The notes below the pieces were generated by a model. The model did not search any database. It worked only from the letters and a program-made list of their open reading frames with translations, and was not told where the DNA came from. Of a DNA stretch of 64,000 nt, positions 33,183 through 41,339 are shown piece by piece (position 1 is the first letter of the stretch; each line of letters opens with the position of its first letter). The position numbers and the translations under genes are program-made. Origin of the DNA: UBA1756 sp045130235 (GTDB taxonomy: Bacteria; Bacteroidota; Bacteroidia; Bacteroidales; WCHB1-69); contig JBGUPJ010000025.1 of the NCBI GenBank assembly GCA_045130235.1, forward strand, positions 48,403-112,402, given 5' to 3'.

Positions 33183-34436
33183 ATGTCCGAGAATCAAGAG
33201 AATATTATAGAGAACAGTCAGGAAAAACAGAAGGAGACTAAGGAGAAGAAGAAGTTTCAGGAGGTGGAGACCGACCATACACAGGTTGAAAACCTCGACG
33301 AATACCTTAATATGGATATACGGGCGGGAGTGAGCAAGGAAGCTGAGAAGATTTCCGCCAACCCTTACCTGTCACGAGGTGTGAGCGCTTATCCGAATCC
33401 AGAGCAGGTGAATTGTAAAGATTACCACCAGCGGGCTTGCAAGCTCAGCACTTTCGACTGGATGAGCCGTCTCGATATTACTACCGACTACTTGGATTGT
33501 CCGTTTGCGGAGGTCCGTTTCAAAAACAGCCATAAGGATTTCTATATCCTCCCGAAGGAGGGCGTTTTCCATGTGGGCGATATCGTGGCGGTGGAGGCCT
33601 CTCCCGGTCATGACATCGGCATCGTCTCTATGCTGGGCAAGAATGTCTATCGTCAGATGAAGCATAAGCGCGTCAATCCCGATGATGTGAAGAAAAAGCT
33701 TTATCGTACCGCCCGCTATTCTGACATTGAGAAGTGGATTTCCACCGTCAACCAGGAACATACCACTATGCTTTCCTCTCGCTATATCGCATGGGATTTG
33801 GGGCTGAAGATGAAGGTGAATGATGTTGAATATCAGGGTGATGGAACGAAAGCTATTTTCTATTATTCTGCGGAAGACAGAGTTGATTTTCGTGAGCTGA
33901 TCAAGATTTTGGCCGAGCAGTTCCGTATCCGTATCGAAATGCGGCAGATTGGTGTGCGTCAGGAGGCCGGACGCTTGGGCGGCATCGGCACCTGCGGACG
34001 CGAGCTCTGCTGCTCGTCGTGGCTCATCAACTTCCAGTCGGTGTCAACCTCTGCTGCCCGTACCCAGCAGCTCTCCCTCAACCCACAAAAGCTGGCTGGT
34101 CAGTGCGGCAAACTCAAGTGCTGTCTGAACTTCGAACAGGCCACTTACGCAGAGGAAATCAAGAAATTCCCCGACCCGAAACTTCGCCTCCTTTCCAAAA
34201 AAGGTAAGGGTGTTTATAATAAAATCGACATTTTCAAGAAGATTATATGGTACACCTATGCCGGCGACAATTCTACCATGTTTGCCATTCCGCTCGACAA
34301 GGTGAACGAAATCATTGAGATGAACAAGAAAAACCAGATGCCCGATGACCTGGAGTCGTTCGCGGTGGTTAATCAGAAGAAGGAGGAAGAGGTGAACTAT
34401 AGTTTGGATGAACTGAAAAATATTGAGGATAAGTAA
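33183..34436 (+). CDS. ricT: PSP1/RicT-family protein
   Basis: The 417-residue protein has an acidic, Lys/Glu-rich disordered N-terminus (residues 1-55). The PSP1 core follows: CPFAEVRFKNSHKDFYI, GDIVAVEASPGHDIGIVSMLG, and the Cys-rich IGTCGRELCCSSWL...LAGQCGKLKCCLNFE. In Bacillus, RicT forms an Fe-S-containing Y-complex with RicA and RicF that influences RNase Y-dependent RNA processing. In Bacteroidota the gene is typically next to gldH, as here. Whether it has the same RNA role in this phylum is unknown. gldH starts one base after its stop, so the pair is an operon. Confidence 0.85.
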   Translation: MSENQENIIENSQEKQKETKEKKKFQEVETDHTQVENLDEYLNMDIRAGVSKEAEKISANPYLSRGVSAYPNPEQVNCKDYHQRACKLSTFDWMSRLDITTDYLDCPFAEVRFKNSHKDFYILPKEGVFHVGDIVAVEASPGHDIGIVSMLGKNVYRQMKHKRVNPDDVKKKLYRTARYSDIEKWISTVNQEHTTMLSSRYIAWDLGLKMKVNDVEYQGDGTKAIFYYSAEDRVDFRELIKILAEQFRIRIEMRQIGVRQEAGRLGGIGTCGRELCCSSWLINFQSVSTSAARTQQLSLNPQKLAGQCGKLKCCLNFEQATYAEEIKKFPDPKLRLLSKKGKGVYNKIDIFKKIIWYTYAGDNSTMFAIPLDKVNEIIEMNKKNQMPDDLESFAVVNQKKEEEVNYSLDELKNIEDK

Positions 34437-34437
34437 G

Positions 34438-35139
34438 ATGAAACGCATAATCCCGATATTCATGCTCTTTGTTGCGCTGCTGATGGCGGCATGTGACCAT
34501 GATGTGGTGAGCGAGCAGATCGTTGAAATGGAGGGAGAAAAGTGGAATGCTGGCCAAGAGGTGACCTGTGAGTGTGAGATTGAGGATGCTGAGGTCTATT
34601 ACACCATGGAGTTGGAAGTGCGCAACACCGTGGACTACCCATACCGGAATCTCTATCTTTTCGTGGATGTCGAGACACCCGACACGATGAAATACTGTGA
34701 CACCGTGCAGCTGTTTCTCGCCGACAATGCCGGCCGCTGGTACGGGAAAGGCAGCCGCCTGAAAGACCGGAGCTACTATTTCGCCGCCGACTCTAAGTTT
34801 AGCGCCACCACTCATCAGATAAAAGGTTTTGTTCCATACCCGGTAGCTACCTTGCATGGCAGGGGAGGACATCCGTTCCGCTTTGAGCCGCTGATCGTGC
34901 CGTTCGAGATGGAATATCAGGGACAGCAAGTGTCTGTCACAGAATGCTATCCCGTCAGGGTGCGCTTCCCGAAGGCGGGCACCTATAAGTTCACCTTCCG
35001 TCAAGGTATGCGCGACACCGAGTTGCAAGGCATCGCCAGTTTCGGTTTGAAAGTGAGTAAATATAACGAAGAGAAACTCATTAAGAGAATAAAGAAAGAG
35101 AATAAGGAACGATTAAAACGCATTCAATCAACAGAATAA
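34438..35139 (+). CDS. gldH: Gliding-motility lipoprotein GldH
   Basis: The 233-residue protein starts at ATG 34438 with a lipoprotein signal peptide (KRIIPIFMLFVALLMAACDHD; lipobox LMAAC). The mature part has the GldH features VRNTVDYPYRNLYLFV, TVQLFLADNAGRWYGKGSRLKD, and a beta-sandwich fold ending in FRQGMRDTELQGIASFGLKV. A charged helix lies at the C-terminus (KRIKKENKERLKRI). GldH is needed for gliding in Flavobacterium but is conserved in many non-gliding Bacteroidota, so its presence does not prove motility. It forms an operon with ricT. Confidence 0.88.
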   Translation: MKRIIPIFMLFVALLMAACDHDVVSEQIVEMEGEKWNAGQEVTCECEIEDAEVYYTMELEVRNTVDYPYRNLYLFVDVETPDTMKYCDTVQLFLADNAGRWYGKGSRLKDRSYYFAADSKFSATTHQIKGFVPYPVATLHGRGGHPFRFEPLIVPFEMEYQGQQVSVTECYPVRVRFPKAGTYKFTFRQGMRDTELQGIASFGLKVSKYNEEKLIKRIKKENKERLKRIQSTE

Positions 35140-35180
35140 ACGATCATTATTAACATATTATCCATTTAAAATTAAAAATC

Positions 35181-36410
35181 ATGGAAGTAGCAAAAATCAC
35201 ATCAAGCCAGCAGGCTATGGAAATGGAAGCCCGCTATGGCGCACACAACTACCATCCGCTCGGCGTGGTCATCTCCAAGGCTAAAGGCCCCTACATGTGG
35301 GACGTGGAAGGTAAGAAATATTTCGACTTTCTTTCCGCTTATTCCGCTGTCAACCAGGGACATTGCCATCCGAAAATCATCCAGGCCATGATCGACCAGT
35401 GCCAGAAGGTGACCCTCACCTCCCGCGCATTTTACAACGACTGCCTCGGACCGTATGAGAAATATGTTACCGAGACCTTCGGTTACGACAAGGTTCTCCC
35501 GATGAACTCAGGCGCTGAGGCCGACGAGACCGCTCTGAAGCTCTGCCGCAAGTGGGCTTATCTGAAGAAAGGTCTTCCGGAAAACCAGGCCAAGATCATC
35601 GTTTGCGACGGCAATTTCCACGGTCGTACCATCACCATCATCTCCATGTCCACCGATCCTGAGGCGTATGCCGGCTACGGCCCCTACACCCCTGGCTTCG
35701 TGAAAGTGGCTTATAACGACATCCCGGCTCTGGAGAAAGCGCTGGAAGATCCCAACGTGGCCGGTTTCATCCTCGAACCCATCCAGGGCGAGGCGGGCGT
35801 TTACGTTCCCGAAGACGGCTACCTGAAGAAAGCCTACGACCTTTGCAAGGCCAAGAATGTGCTCTTCATCGCCGATGAGGTGCAGACCGGTATCGCCCGT
35901 ACGGGTAAGATGTTGGCTTGCGACCACGAAGGCGTTCGTCCCGACATCCTCATCCTCGGTAAGGCCCTCTCTGGCGGTACCATGCCGGTATCCGCAGTGC
36001 TCGCCGATGACGACATCATGCTGACCATCAAGCCCGGCGAACACGGCTCCACCTTCGGTGGCAACCCCATCGCTTGCAAGGTGGCCATCGCTGCCCTCGA
36101 AGTGGTGAAAGAAGAGAAACTTGCCGACCGCGCCGCTTACCTCGGAAAGATCTTCCGCGATGAGATGAACAGTGTGAAGAGCGACATGATCCAGCAGGTG
36201 CGTGGTAAAGGTTTGCTCAACGCCATCATCATCCGTCCGAAGAACGGAAAAGAGGCTTGGGACGTTTGCGAGAAGATGAAAGAGCTCGGCGTGCTGGCTA
36301 AGCCCACCCATCAGCACATCATCCGTTTCGCTCCTCCGTTGGTTATCAGCGAAGAGGAACTCCGCGAGGCTATCGAACTGATTAAGAAGGCTATCCTTTC
36401 GTTCGAATAA
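35181..36410 (+). CDS. rocD: Ornithine aminotransferase
   Basis: This PLP enzyme transfers the delta-amino group of ornithine to 2-oxoglutarate, giving glutamate-5-semialdehyde, and links arginine and proline metabolism. The 409-residue class III aminotransferase shows NYHPLGVVISKAKGPYMWDVEG, SGAEADETALKLCRKW, and FILEPIQGEAGVYVP. The aspartate contacting PLP is in FIADEVQTGIARTGK, and the lysine forming the Schiff base is in LILGKALSGGTMPVSA. HGSTFGGNPIAC follows. Length and motifs match OAT rather than acetylornithine or GABA aminotransferases. It is closed by a strong hairpin terminator. Confidence 0.95.
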   Translation: MEVAKITSSQQAMEMEARYGAHNYHPLGVVISKAKGPYMWDVEGKKYFDFLSAYSAVNQGHCHPKIIQAMIDQCQKVTLTSRAFYNDCLGPYEKYVTETFGYDKVLPMNSGAEADETALKLCRKWAYLKKGLPENQAKIIVCDGNFHGRTITIISMSTDPEAYAGYGPYTPGFVKVAYNDIPALEKALEDPNVAGFILEPIQGEAGVYVPEDGYLKKAYDLCKAKNVLFIADEVQTGIARTGKMLACDHEGVRPDILILGKALSGGTMPVSAVLADDDIMLTIKPGEHGSTFGGNPIACKVAIAALEVVKEEKLADRAAYLGKIFRDEMNSVKSDMIQQVRGKGLLNAIIIRPKNGKEAWDVCEKMKELGVLAKPTHQHIIRFAPPLVISEEELREAIELIKKAILSFE

Positions 36411-36433
36411 TAGGATATTTTGATTCCATTGAT

Positions 36434-36467
36434 AAAGTGGGGCTGCCATATTATGGCAGCCCCACTT
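36434..36467. terminator. Terminator after rocD
   Basis: Inverted repeat AAAGTGGGGCTGCCATA / TATGGCAGCCCCACTTT with A/T flanks on both sides. It shares the GGCTGCCA..TGGCAGCC core with the hairpin at 12521-12565. Confidence 0.85.
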
Positions 36468-36523
36468 TTATATGGTAGCATACTTTCTTTTGTACAATCT
36501 GCTGCCGTATGGGAAAAAAGTTG

Positions 36524-36531
36524 TATCTTTG
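36524..36531 (+). promoter_or_regulatory. -7 box for the barrel-protein gene
   Basis: TATCTTTG followed by CCGCC, 35 bp before the ATG at 36567. Confidence 0.6.
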
Positions 36532-36566
36532 CCGCCTAAAATGATAATTTGCAAGTTTTTATAAAA

Positions 36567-37163
36567 ATGAATATTATGAAACGATTTTTTACAATTATTA
36601 CCGTCCTGATGCTGATGATGCCTTTTGCGCTTCGTGCGCAGGATTCTGAGTATAAAGGTACTGCTTTCACGGGTGGTATCAAGGTGGGCATCAATTTCAG
36701 TAATTACATCGGAAAGAGTACGATGCAGCCTGGTGGTGAGGCGGGTATCTTCATCCGTGCCGGCCGTTCGTTCTATTTCGAACCCTCCTTCATGTACTCG
36801 TTCCGCAGCACCAATTTCAAAGACCTCAAGAATGAATTGAAAGAGAGTTTTGAAGTGGGTCAGCATTTTATCGATGTGCCGCTCCTCCTCGGTTACAAAA
36901 TTGTCAATAACAAAAACTTCAACCTTCGCATCTTCCTCGGTCCCCGTGTGGGCTTCCGTCTCGGTAGCGACTACGACAACTTTGAAGATGCCGTTGGGTT
37001 CGCTCAGTGGGGCGCGCAGGCCGGTCTCGGTATAGATTTTTGGATTTTCACCTTCGATGCCAAATACGACATTTCGGCCAGTAAGTTCAAACAGTATGAC
37101 GAGAAGACTTTCTGGAAACAGAATATGATCAATCTCGTTCTGGGTGTTAAGTTTAAACGCTAA
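36567..37163 (+). CDS. Small outer-membrane beta-barrel protein (PorT/OmpA-barrel-like)
   Basis: A 198-residue protein with a signal peptide (ending MPFALRAQDSE). Alternating hydrophobic strands resemble the Bacteroidota eight-strand barrel group: GGIKVGINFSNYIG, GGEAGIFIRAGRSFYFEPSFMYSFRS, FIDVPLLLGYKI, IFLGPRVGFRLGS, and the C-terminal INLVLGVKFKR. Start could be ATG 36567 or ATG 36576; the shorter form begins exactly at the signal peptide MKRFF. No partner gene is obvious. Its signal-peptide DNA shares a 20-base identity with the gene at 41340. Function unknown. Confidence 0.75.
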   Translation: MNIMKRFFTIITVLMLMMPFALRAQDSEYKGTAFTGGIKVGINFSNYIGKSTMQPGGEAGIFIRAGRSFYFEPSFMYSFRSTNFKDLKNELKESFEVGQHFIDVPLLLGYKIVNNKNFNLRIFLGPRVGFRLGSDYDNFEDAVGFAQWGAQAGLGIDFWIFTFDAKYDISASKFKQYDEKTFWKQNMINLVLGVKFKR

Positions 37164-37217
37164 ATAATTATCTGTTAGATATTTGTATATCTTCTTCTCT
37201 GGCGTAAAACCCGTGTG

Positions 37218-37850
37218 ATGAAGAATTTTAGCAACACCTATATATTTATATATGTCAGCATCCTTGTGGTGGTGATGGTGGGTTTGCTTTCGGGACTGAC
37301 GCTCGGACTGAAGTCGCGGCAGGAGATGAACTTTGCTGCCGACAAGGCTTCCCAGATTCTTCGTGCCGCCGGCTACGATGTGATGGCGGGCAAAGACGCT
37401 GCCGACCTGTTTGCCAAGGTGGCGGTTCGTGGGGAAGGGGAGAAGGAATGCTATACGATCCAATGCGCTGATGGTACGAAAGGTACCGTGGTGCGTGTGG
37501 ATGGCAAGGGACTTTGGGGACCAATATGGGGTTATGTGGTGATTGCCCAAGATGGGAAAACCATCAAGGGCGTGACCTTCTCGCACAAGTCGGAAACTCC
37601 CGGGCTGGGTGCGAACATCACGGAAGAGAAGTTCCAATCGCAGTTCGTGGGGAAAAGTCTCTACGATGCCGCCGGGCGCCCCACTTCCGTCAGGGTGCTG
37701 AAGCCCGGCCGCGAGCCTCAGGTGGCCGCCGCCAACCGTGTGGATGCCATCACCGGCGCCACGCTCACCTCCAACGGGGTGGATGCCATGCTGCAGCAGC
37801 TGCCCGCACTCCTGGATTCTAATCGTCAAACTCAACCTGCCATGCGATGA
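37218..37850 (+). CDS. nqrC: Na+-translocating NADH:quinone reductase subunit C
   Basis: NqrC is a membrane-anchored periplasmic subunit that carries covalently bound FMN in the sodium pump. The 210-residue protein has an N-terminal TM helix (IFIYVSILVVVMVGLLSGLTL), the FMN-binding core GLWGPIWGYVVI, ETPGLGANITEEKF, and the FMN-attachment motif ITGATLTSNGV (Thr). It could be mistaken for RnfG, but the adjacent NqrF with its FAD/NAD domain fixes the complex as NQR. Start ATG 37218 is preferred to the GTG directly before it. Its stop overlaps nqrD by ATGA. nqrA and nqrB, normally upstream, are missing here. Confidence 0.88.
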   Translation: MKNFSNTYIFIYVSILVVVMVGLLSGLTLGLKSRQEMNFAADKASQILRAAGYDVMAGKDAADLFAKVAVRGEGEKECYTIQCADGTKGTVVRVDGKGLWGPIWGYVVIAQDGKTIKGVTFSHKSETPGLGANITEEKFQSQFVGKSLYDAAGRPTSVRVLKPGREPQVAAANRVDAITGATLTSNGVDAMLQQLPALLDSNRQTQPAMR

Positions 37851-38446
37851 AAAAGTACCTCGGACCCTTATCGAAAGAGAATCCCATCCTCGTGCAGGTA
37901 CTCGGCGTATGTTCGGCTTTGGCCGTCACCGCCCAGCTGAAACCGGCCGTGGTGATGGCCCTCTCCGTGACGGTCGTGTGCGCTTTGTCGAATTTGATTA
38001 TCTCACTGTTACGCAATACTATACCGCCACGTGTTAGAATAATGGTTCAATTGCTGGTGGTCTCCTCGTTGGTGATTGCTGTGGACCAGTTTTTGCAGGC
38101 CTACGTCTTTGAAATCAGTCGGATGCTCTCGGTTTTTGTGGGACTCATCATCACCAACTGCATCATCATGGGACGGCTGGAGGCCTTCGCCCTGTCGCAC
38201 CCGCCGGTGCCGTCGTTCATCGATGGTTTGATGAACGGCCTGGGTTACGGACTGGTGCTGGTGGTGGTGGGCACGATTCGCGAGCTGTTGGGTTCTGGAA
38301 CGCTTTGGGGCTGCCAGATGGTGCCGCAGGCGTTTTACGAGGCCGGCTACATGAACAACGGATTGATGATTTTGCCGCCGATGGCGCTCATCATCGTGGG
38401 TGCGTTGATATGGATTTTGAATGCTAAACAAAATAAGGTGAAATGA
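37847..38446 (+). CDS. nqrD: Na+-translocating NADH:quinone reductase subunit D
   Basis: The 199-residue integral membrane protein has six predicted TM helices. Family sequence is recognisable at KENPILVQVLGVCSALAVT, FVGLIITNCIIMGRLEAFAL and GLGYGLVLVVVGTIRELLGSGT, containing the conserved cysteine-bearing half-helix (TNC) shared by NqrD/E and RnfA/E that binds the membrane [2Fe-2S] cluster. It is overlapped by ATGA at both ends by nqrC and nqrE. Membrane partner of NqrE; moves electrons and Na+ together with NqrB. Confidence 0.93.
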   Translation: MKKYLGPLSKENPILVQVLGVCSALAVTAQLKPAVVMALSVTVVCALSNLIISLLRNTIPPRVRIMVQLLVVSSLVIAVDQFLQAYVFEISRMLSVFVGLIITNCIIMGRLEAFALSHPPVPSFIDGLMNGLGYGLVLVVVGTIRELLGSGTLWGCQMVPQAFYEAGYMNNGLMILPPMALIIVGALIWILNAKQNKVK

Positions 38447-39054
38447 GCGGGTTGGGTGAGCTTTTCGTGCGGTCGGCGCTGATCGACAATATGGTGTTCG
38501 CCTACTTTTTGGGGATGTGCTCCTATTTGGCCGTCTCCAAAAATGTGAAGACCGCCCTCGGTTTGGGCATCGCCGTATGCTTCGTGCTCACCGTTACTGT
38601 ACCTGTCAACTATCTGATTGACAAATATCTGTTGCAAGCTGGTGCTTTGTCGTGGATGAGTGTTTCGTTGGCGGGCGTTGACCTCTCGTTCCTTTCGCTC
38701 ATCATTTTCATCGCCGTCATCGCAGGCATGGTGCAGCTGTTGGAGATGGTGATTGAGAAATTTTCGCCCGCGCTCTATCAGGCGTTGGGCATCTTTTTGC
38801 CGCTGATTGCGGTCAACTGCGCCATTCTGGGCGGTTCGCTTTTCATGCAGGAGCGGCATTTCCCGACAGTGGCGCACAGTTTCTCGTATGCGGTGGGTTC
38901 TGGCGTGGGCTGGCTGCTGGCCATCGTGGCATTTGCGGCCATCCGTGAGCGACTTCGCTATTCCGACATTCCTAAAGGATTGCAGGGCAATGGGATAGCC
39001 TATATTATTACCGGTCTTTTGGGCTTGGCATTTATGGCATTTTTAGGATTTTAG
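38443..39054 (+). CDS. nqrE: Na+-translocating NADH:quinone reductase subunit E
   Basis: The 203-residue integral membrane protein is related to NqrD in inverted topology. Motifs include ALIDNMVFAYFLGMCSYLAVSKNVKTALGLG (with the conserved FLGMC cysteine) and PLIAVNCAILGGSLFM (second cluster cysteine). It ends AYIITGLLGLAFMAFLGF. It overlaps nqrD by four bases and is followed by nqrF after 15 bp. Motif placement is that of NqrE rather than RnfA. Confidence 0.94.
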   Translation: MSGLGELFVRSALIDNMVFAYFLGMCSYLAVSKNVKTALGLGIAVCFVLTVTVPVNYLIDKYLLQAGALSWMSVSLAGVDLSFLSLIIFIAVIAGMVQLLEMVIEKFSPALYQALGIFLPLIAVNCAILGGSLFMQERHFPTVAHSFSYAVGSGVGWLLAIVAFAAIRERLRYSDIPKGLQGNGIAYIITGLLGLAFMAFLGF

Positions 39055-39069
39055 AAGGAGGATGATGGG

Positions 39070-40305
39070 ATGAAGACGATGCTGATAGCTTTAGGGATTG
39101 CGCTGGTGGTGATTTGGATCTTGGTGGCGATGTTGCTCTTTGCCCGCAGGAAGTTAGTGCCGGGCGGGAAGGTGAAGATCCGCATCAATGGCGAGAAGGA
39201 GGTGGAACACGAGCGCGGATGTTCGTTGTTGCAGGCGTTGTCGGACGAGAAGGTCTTTGTGCCGTCGGCCTGCGGCGGTGGTGGCAGTTGTGGCACCTGT
39301 AAAGGTAAGGTGCTGTCGGGCGGCGGCGAGATTCTGCCCACCGAGTTGGCGCATATCTCCCGCAAGATGGCCGCCGACCATTACCGGCTCTTCTGTCAAG
39401 TGAAGGTGCGCGAGGATATGGAGATTGAAATCCCCAAGGAGTTCTTCGGCATCAAGAAGTGGAAATGCACGGTGGTTTCCAACCGCAATGTGGCCACCTT
39501 CATCAAGGAGCTGGTGCTGCAACTGCCTGAGGGTGAGCATATCGACTTCCGCTCCGGCGGCTACATACAGATTGACATTCCGGCCTGTATTGTTCCTTTT
39601 TTTAATATTAATGTAGAAGAAAAATTCCGTGCCGACTGGCAGAAAATGGGACTTTTCAATCTGAAAATGAAAAACAGCAGCGATACCGTCAGAGCCTACT
39701 CCATGGCCAATTATCCTGCTGAAAATCAGATTGTCATGCTCAATGTGCGTATCGCTACGCCGCCTTTCAACCGCAAGAAAGGAGCCTTCGAGAAGGTGAA
39801 TCCCGGCGTGGCTTCCTCCTATATCCACAACCTCAAGCCGGGCGATGAGGTGATGGTGTCGGGCCCTTACGGCGAGTTCTTTGTGGAAGAGGGCAGGGGA
39901 GAGATGATGTTCATCGGCGGTGGTGCTGGCATGGCTCCGATGCGCTCGCATATCTTCCATCAATTCAAGACGTTACATACTCAACGTAAAACCACCTTCT
40001 GGTATGGTGGCCGCTCGTTGCAGGAGCTTTTTTATCAAAATGATTTTGAAGAAATTGAGCGTGAAAACGACAATTTCTCCTTCCATATCGCCCTCTCCGA
40101 CCCGCAGCCCGATGACCACTGGACCGGTCCGACCGGCTTCATCCACCAAGTCATTTATGATCAGTACCTTAAAGACCATCCCGCCCCCGAAGAGATTCAA
40201 TACTATATTTGCGGCCCTCCGATGATGCTCCAAGCCGTCCTCCACATGCTCGACTCCCTCGGCGTTCCCCCCGAAAATATCCACTACGACGACTTTGGAA
40301 ATTGA
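39070..40305 (+). CDS. nqrF: Na+-translocating NADH:quinone reductase subunit F (NADH-oxidising)
   Basis: NqrF receives electrons from NADH. The 411-residue protein has an N-terminal TM helix (residues 4-24) and a [2Fe-2S] ferredoxin domain with C68, C74, C77 (ACGGGGSCGTC) and C109 (RLFCQ). A ferredoxin-reductase module with FAD motif VRAYSMANYP and NAD-binding GEMMFIGGGAGMAPMRSH follows, ending in YYICGPPMMLQAV and HYDDFGN. Length is standard. It is the last gene of the nqrCDEF run and is followed by a low-complexity repeat tract. Confidence 0.96.
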   Translation: MKTMLIALGIALVVIWILVAMLLFARRKLVPGGKVKIRINGEKEVEHERGCSLLQALSDEKVFVPSACGGGGSCGTCKGKVLSGGGEILPTELAHISRKMAADHYRLFCQVKVREDMEIEIPKEFFGIKKWKCTVVSNRNVATFIKELVLQLPEGEHIDFRSGGYIQIDIPACIVPFFNINVEEKFRADWQKMGLFNLKMKNSSDTVRAYSMANYPAENQIVMLNVRIATPPFNRKKGAFEKVNPGVASSYIHNLKPGDEVMVSGPYGEFFVEEGRGEMMFIGGGAGMAPMRSHIFHQFKTLHTQRKTTFWYGGRSLQELFYQNDFEEIERENDNFSFHIALSDPQPDDHWTGPTGFIHQVIYDQYLKDHPAPEEIQYYICGPPMMLQAVLHMLDSLGVPPENIHYDDFGN

Positions 40306-40473
40306 CAATGAACAATTTACAATTTACAATGTACAATTTCAACTCCTTAACTCCTTAACTATCAACTATCAACTATTAACTATTAACTATTAACTCTCAA
40401 TTTTCAGTTTTCAGTTTTCAGTTTTCAGTTTTCAGTTTTAATTTTCATTTTTCAATTTTCAATTTTCAATTCA
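40306..40473. repeat. Long low-complexity intergenic repeat (ACAATTT, ACTATTA, TTTTCAG arrays)
   Basis: Three arrays in series: ACAATTTACAATTTACAAT-like, then repeated ACTATCAACTATTA-like, then five or more copies of TTTTCAG. They fill the whole 170-bp gap between nqrF and the next gene. It has the same make-up as 16446-16559. Confidence 0.8.
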
Positions 40474-40475
40474 AA

Positions 40476-41201
40476 ATGTCTCTCCTTTCCGAATACAAAG
40501 AAACCCTCCAATATCTTCAAAATTATATTGAACTCATGGAAGATATGGATGACCCGTCGTATGTGGCACGGGGTAATGGTTTCTGCGACAGTAAGTTCAG
40601 CGAAGATTTTCTGAATGGTCAGATAGAAAAGTACCGTGCACAGTTGCGGCAGTTCGAAAAACAGATGCTGTCGGAAAATTATACCAAGCCCGAATTGCGC
40701 AGCATCATCCGACTGATGAAAAAATCGCGCTTCCCAGATGAGCTTAACGAGATGTCTCGATTGATAATGAATAAGTTAGAAAACCATCCCGCCTTTAAGA
40801 AAGCCCAAAATATTCTGCTGTACGCCTCGCTTCCCGATGAGGTGCGTACCTTTGAGCTGATTGAAAAATGGCGGAATCGCAAAAATATTGTCCTGCCCAC
40901 GGTTGTCGGCGATGACATCGTGCCGGTGGCCCTCGATGCCGATACTCCCTTTGTGACAGGCGATTTCAACATTCTTGAACCCGACAGCGCGCCCTACACG
41001 GGTGATTTCGACCTTATTGTGGTGCCGGGCATGGCCTTCGATGCTCAGGGTAACCGTTTGGGACGCGGCAAGGGCTATTACGACCGGTTCCTCGCCCAGC
41101 ATGCTCACGTGCATACCATCGGAGTCTGTTTTAACTTCCAAAAAGTGCCTTTTGTGCCTACCGAAAAGACCGATATTGCCATGTCTGAAATAGTGTATTA
41201 A
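40476..41201 (+). CDS. 5-formyltetrahydrofolate cyclo-ligase with N-terminal extension
   Basis: The catalytic core (residues ~70-241) converts 5-formyl-THF to 5,10-methenyl-THF using ATP. It has IRLMKKSRF, NILLYASLPDEVRT, NIVLPTVVGDDIVPVAL, DLIVVPGMAFDAQGNRLGRGKGYYDRFL and a final VPTEKTDIAMSEIV. The protein has 241 residues against ~180-200 usually. The extra ~68 residues at the N-terminus (LSEYKETLQYLQNYIELMED, LNGQIEKYRAQLRQFEKQM) are helical and unrecognised. The first methionine sits directly after the repeat tract, so the precise start is uncertain, but the helical extension is well-formed protein sequence. Confidence 0.85.
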   Translation: MSLLSEYKETLQYLQNYIELMEDMDDPSYVARGNGFCDSKFSEDFLNGQIEKYRAQLRQFEKQMLSENYTKPELRSIIRLMKKSRFPDELNEMSRLIMNKLENHPAFKKAQNILLYASLPDEVRTFELIEKWRNRKNIVLPTVVGDDIVPVALDADTPFVTGDFNILEPDSAPYTGDFDLIVVPGMAFDAQGNRLGRGKGYYDRFLAQHAHVHTIGVCFNFQKVPFVPTEKTDIAMSEIVY

Positions 41202-41287
41202 CATTTATTAAGAAAATTATTTTATTGATTATTAAATAGATAATCGAAAATTTTGTATTTTCTGTATTTCGTATTAGAAAAAAGGTG

Positions 41288-41295
41288 TAATTTTG
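41288..41295 (+). promoter_or_regulatory. -7 box for the T9SS repeat-protein gene
   Basis: TAATTTTG followed by CCGCC, 44 bp before the ATG at 41340. Confidence 0.6.
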
Positions 41296-41339
41296 CCGCC
41301 GCAAAACAGAAACCTAATGTTGTTCTAAAAAAAACGATT

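Noticed and set aside
36468..37835. A 455-codon minus-strand frame spanning the barrel gene and nqrC
   Set aside because: Crosses a clear promoter and two recognised genes; its translation has no family features.
37218..39054. RnfG/RnfE/RnfA instead of NqrC/D/E
   Set aside because: The adjacent NqrF carries the ferredoxin plus FAD/NAD reductase architecture of NQR, and no RnfB, RnfC or RnfD is present.
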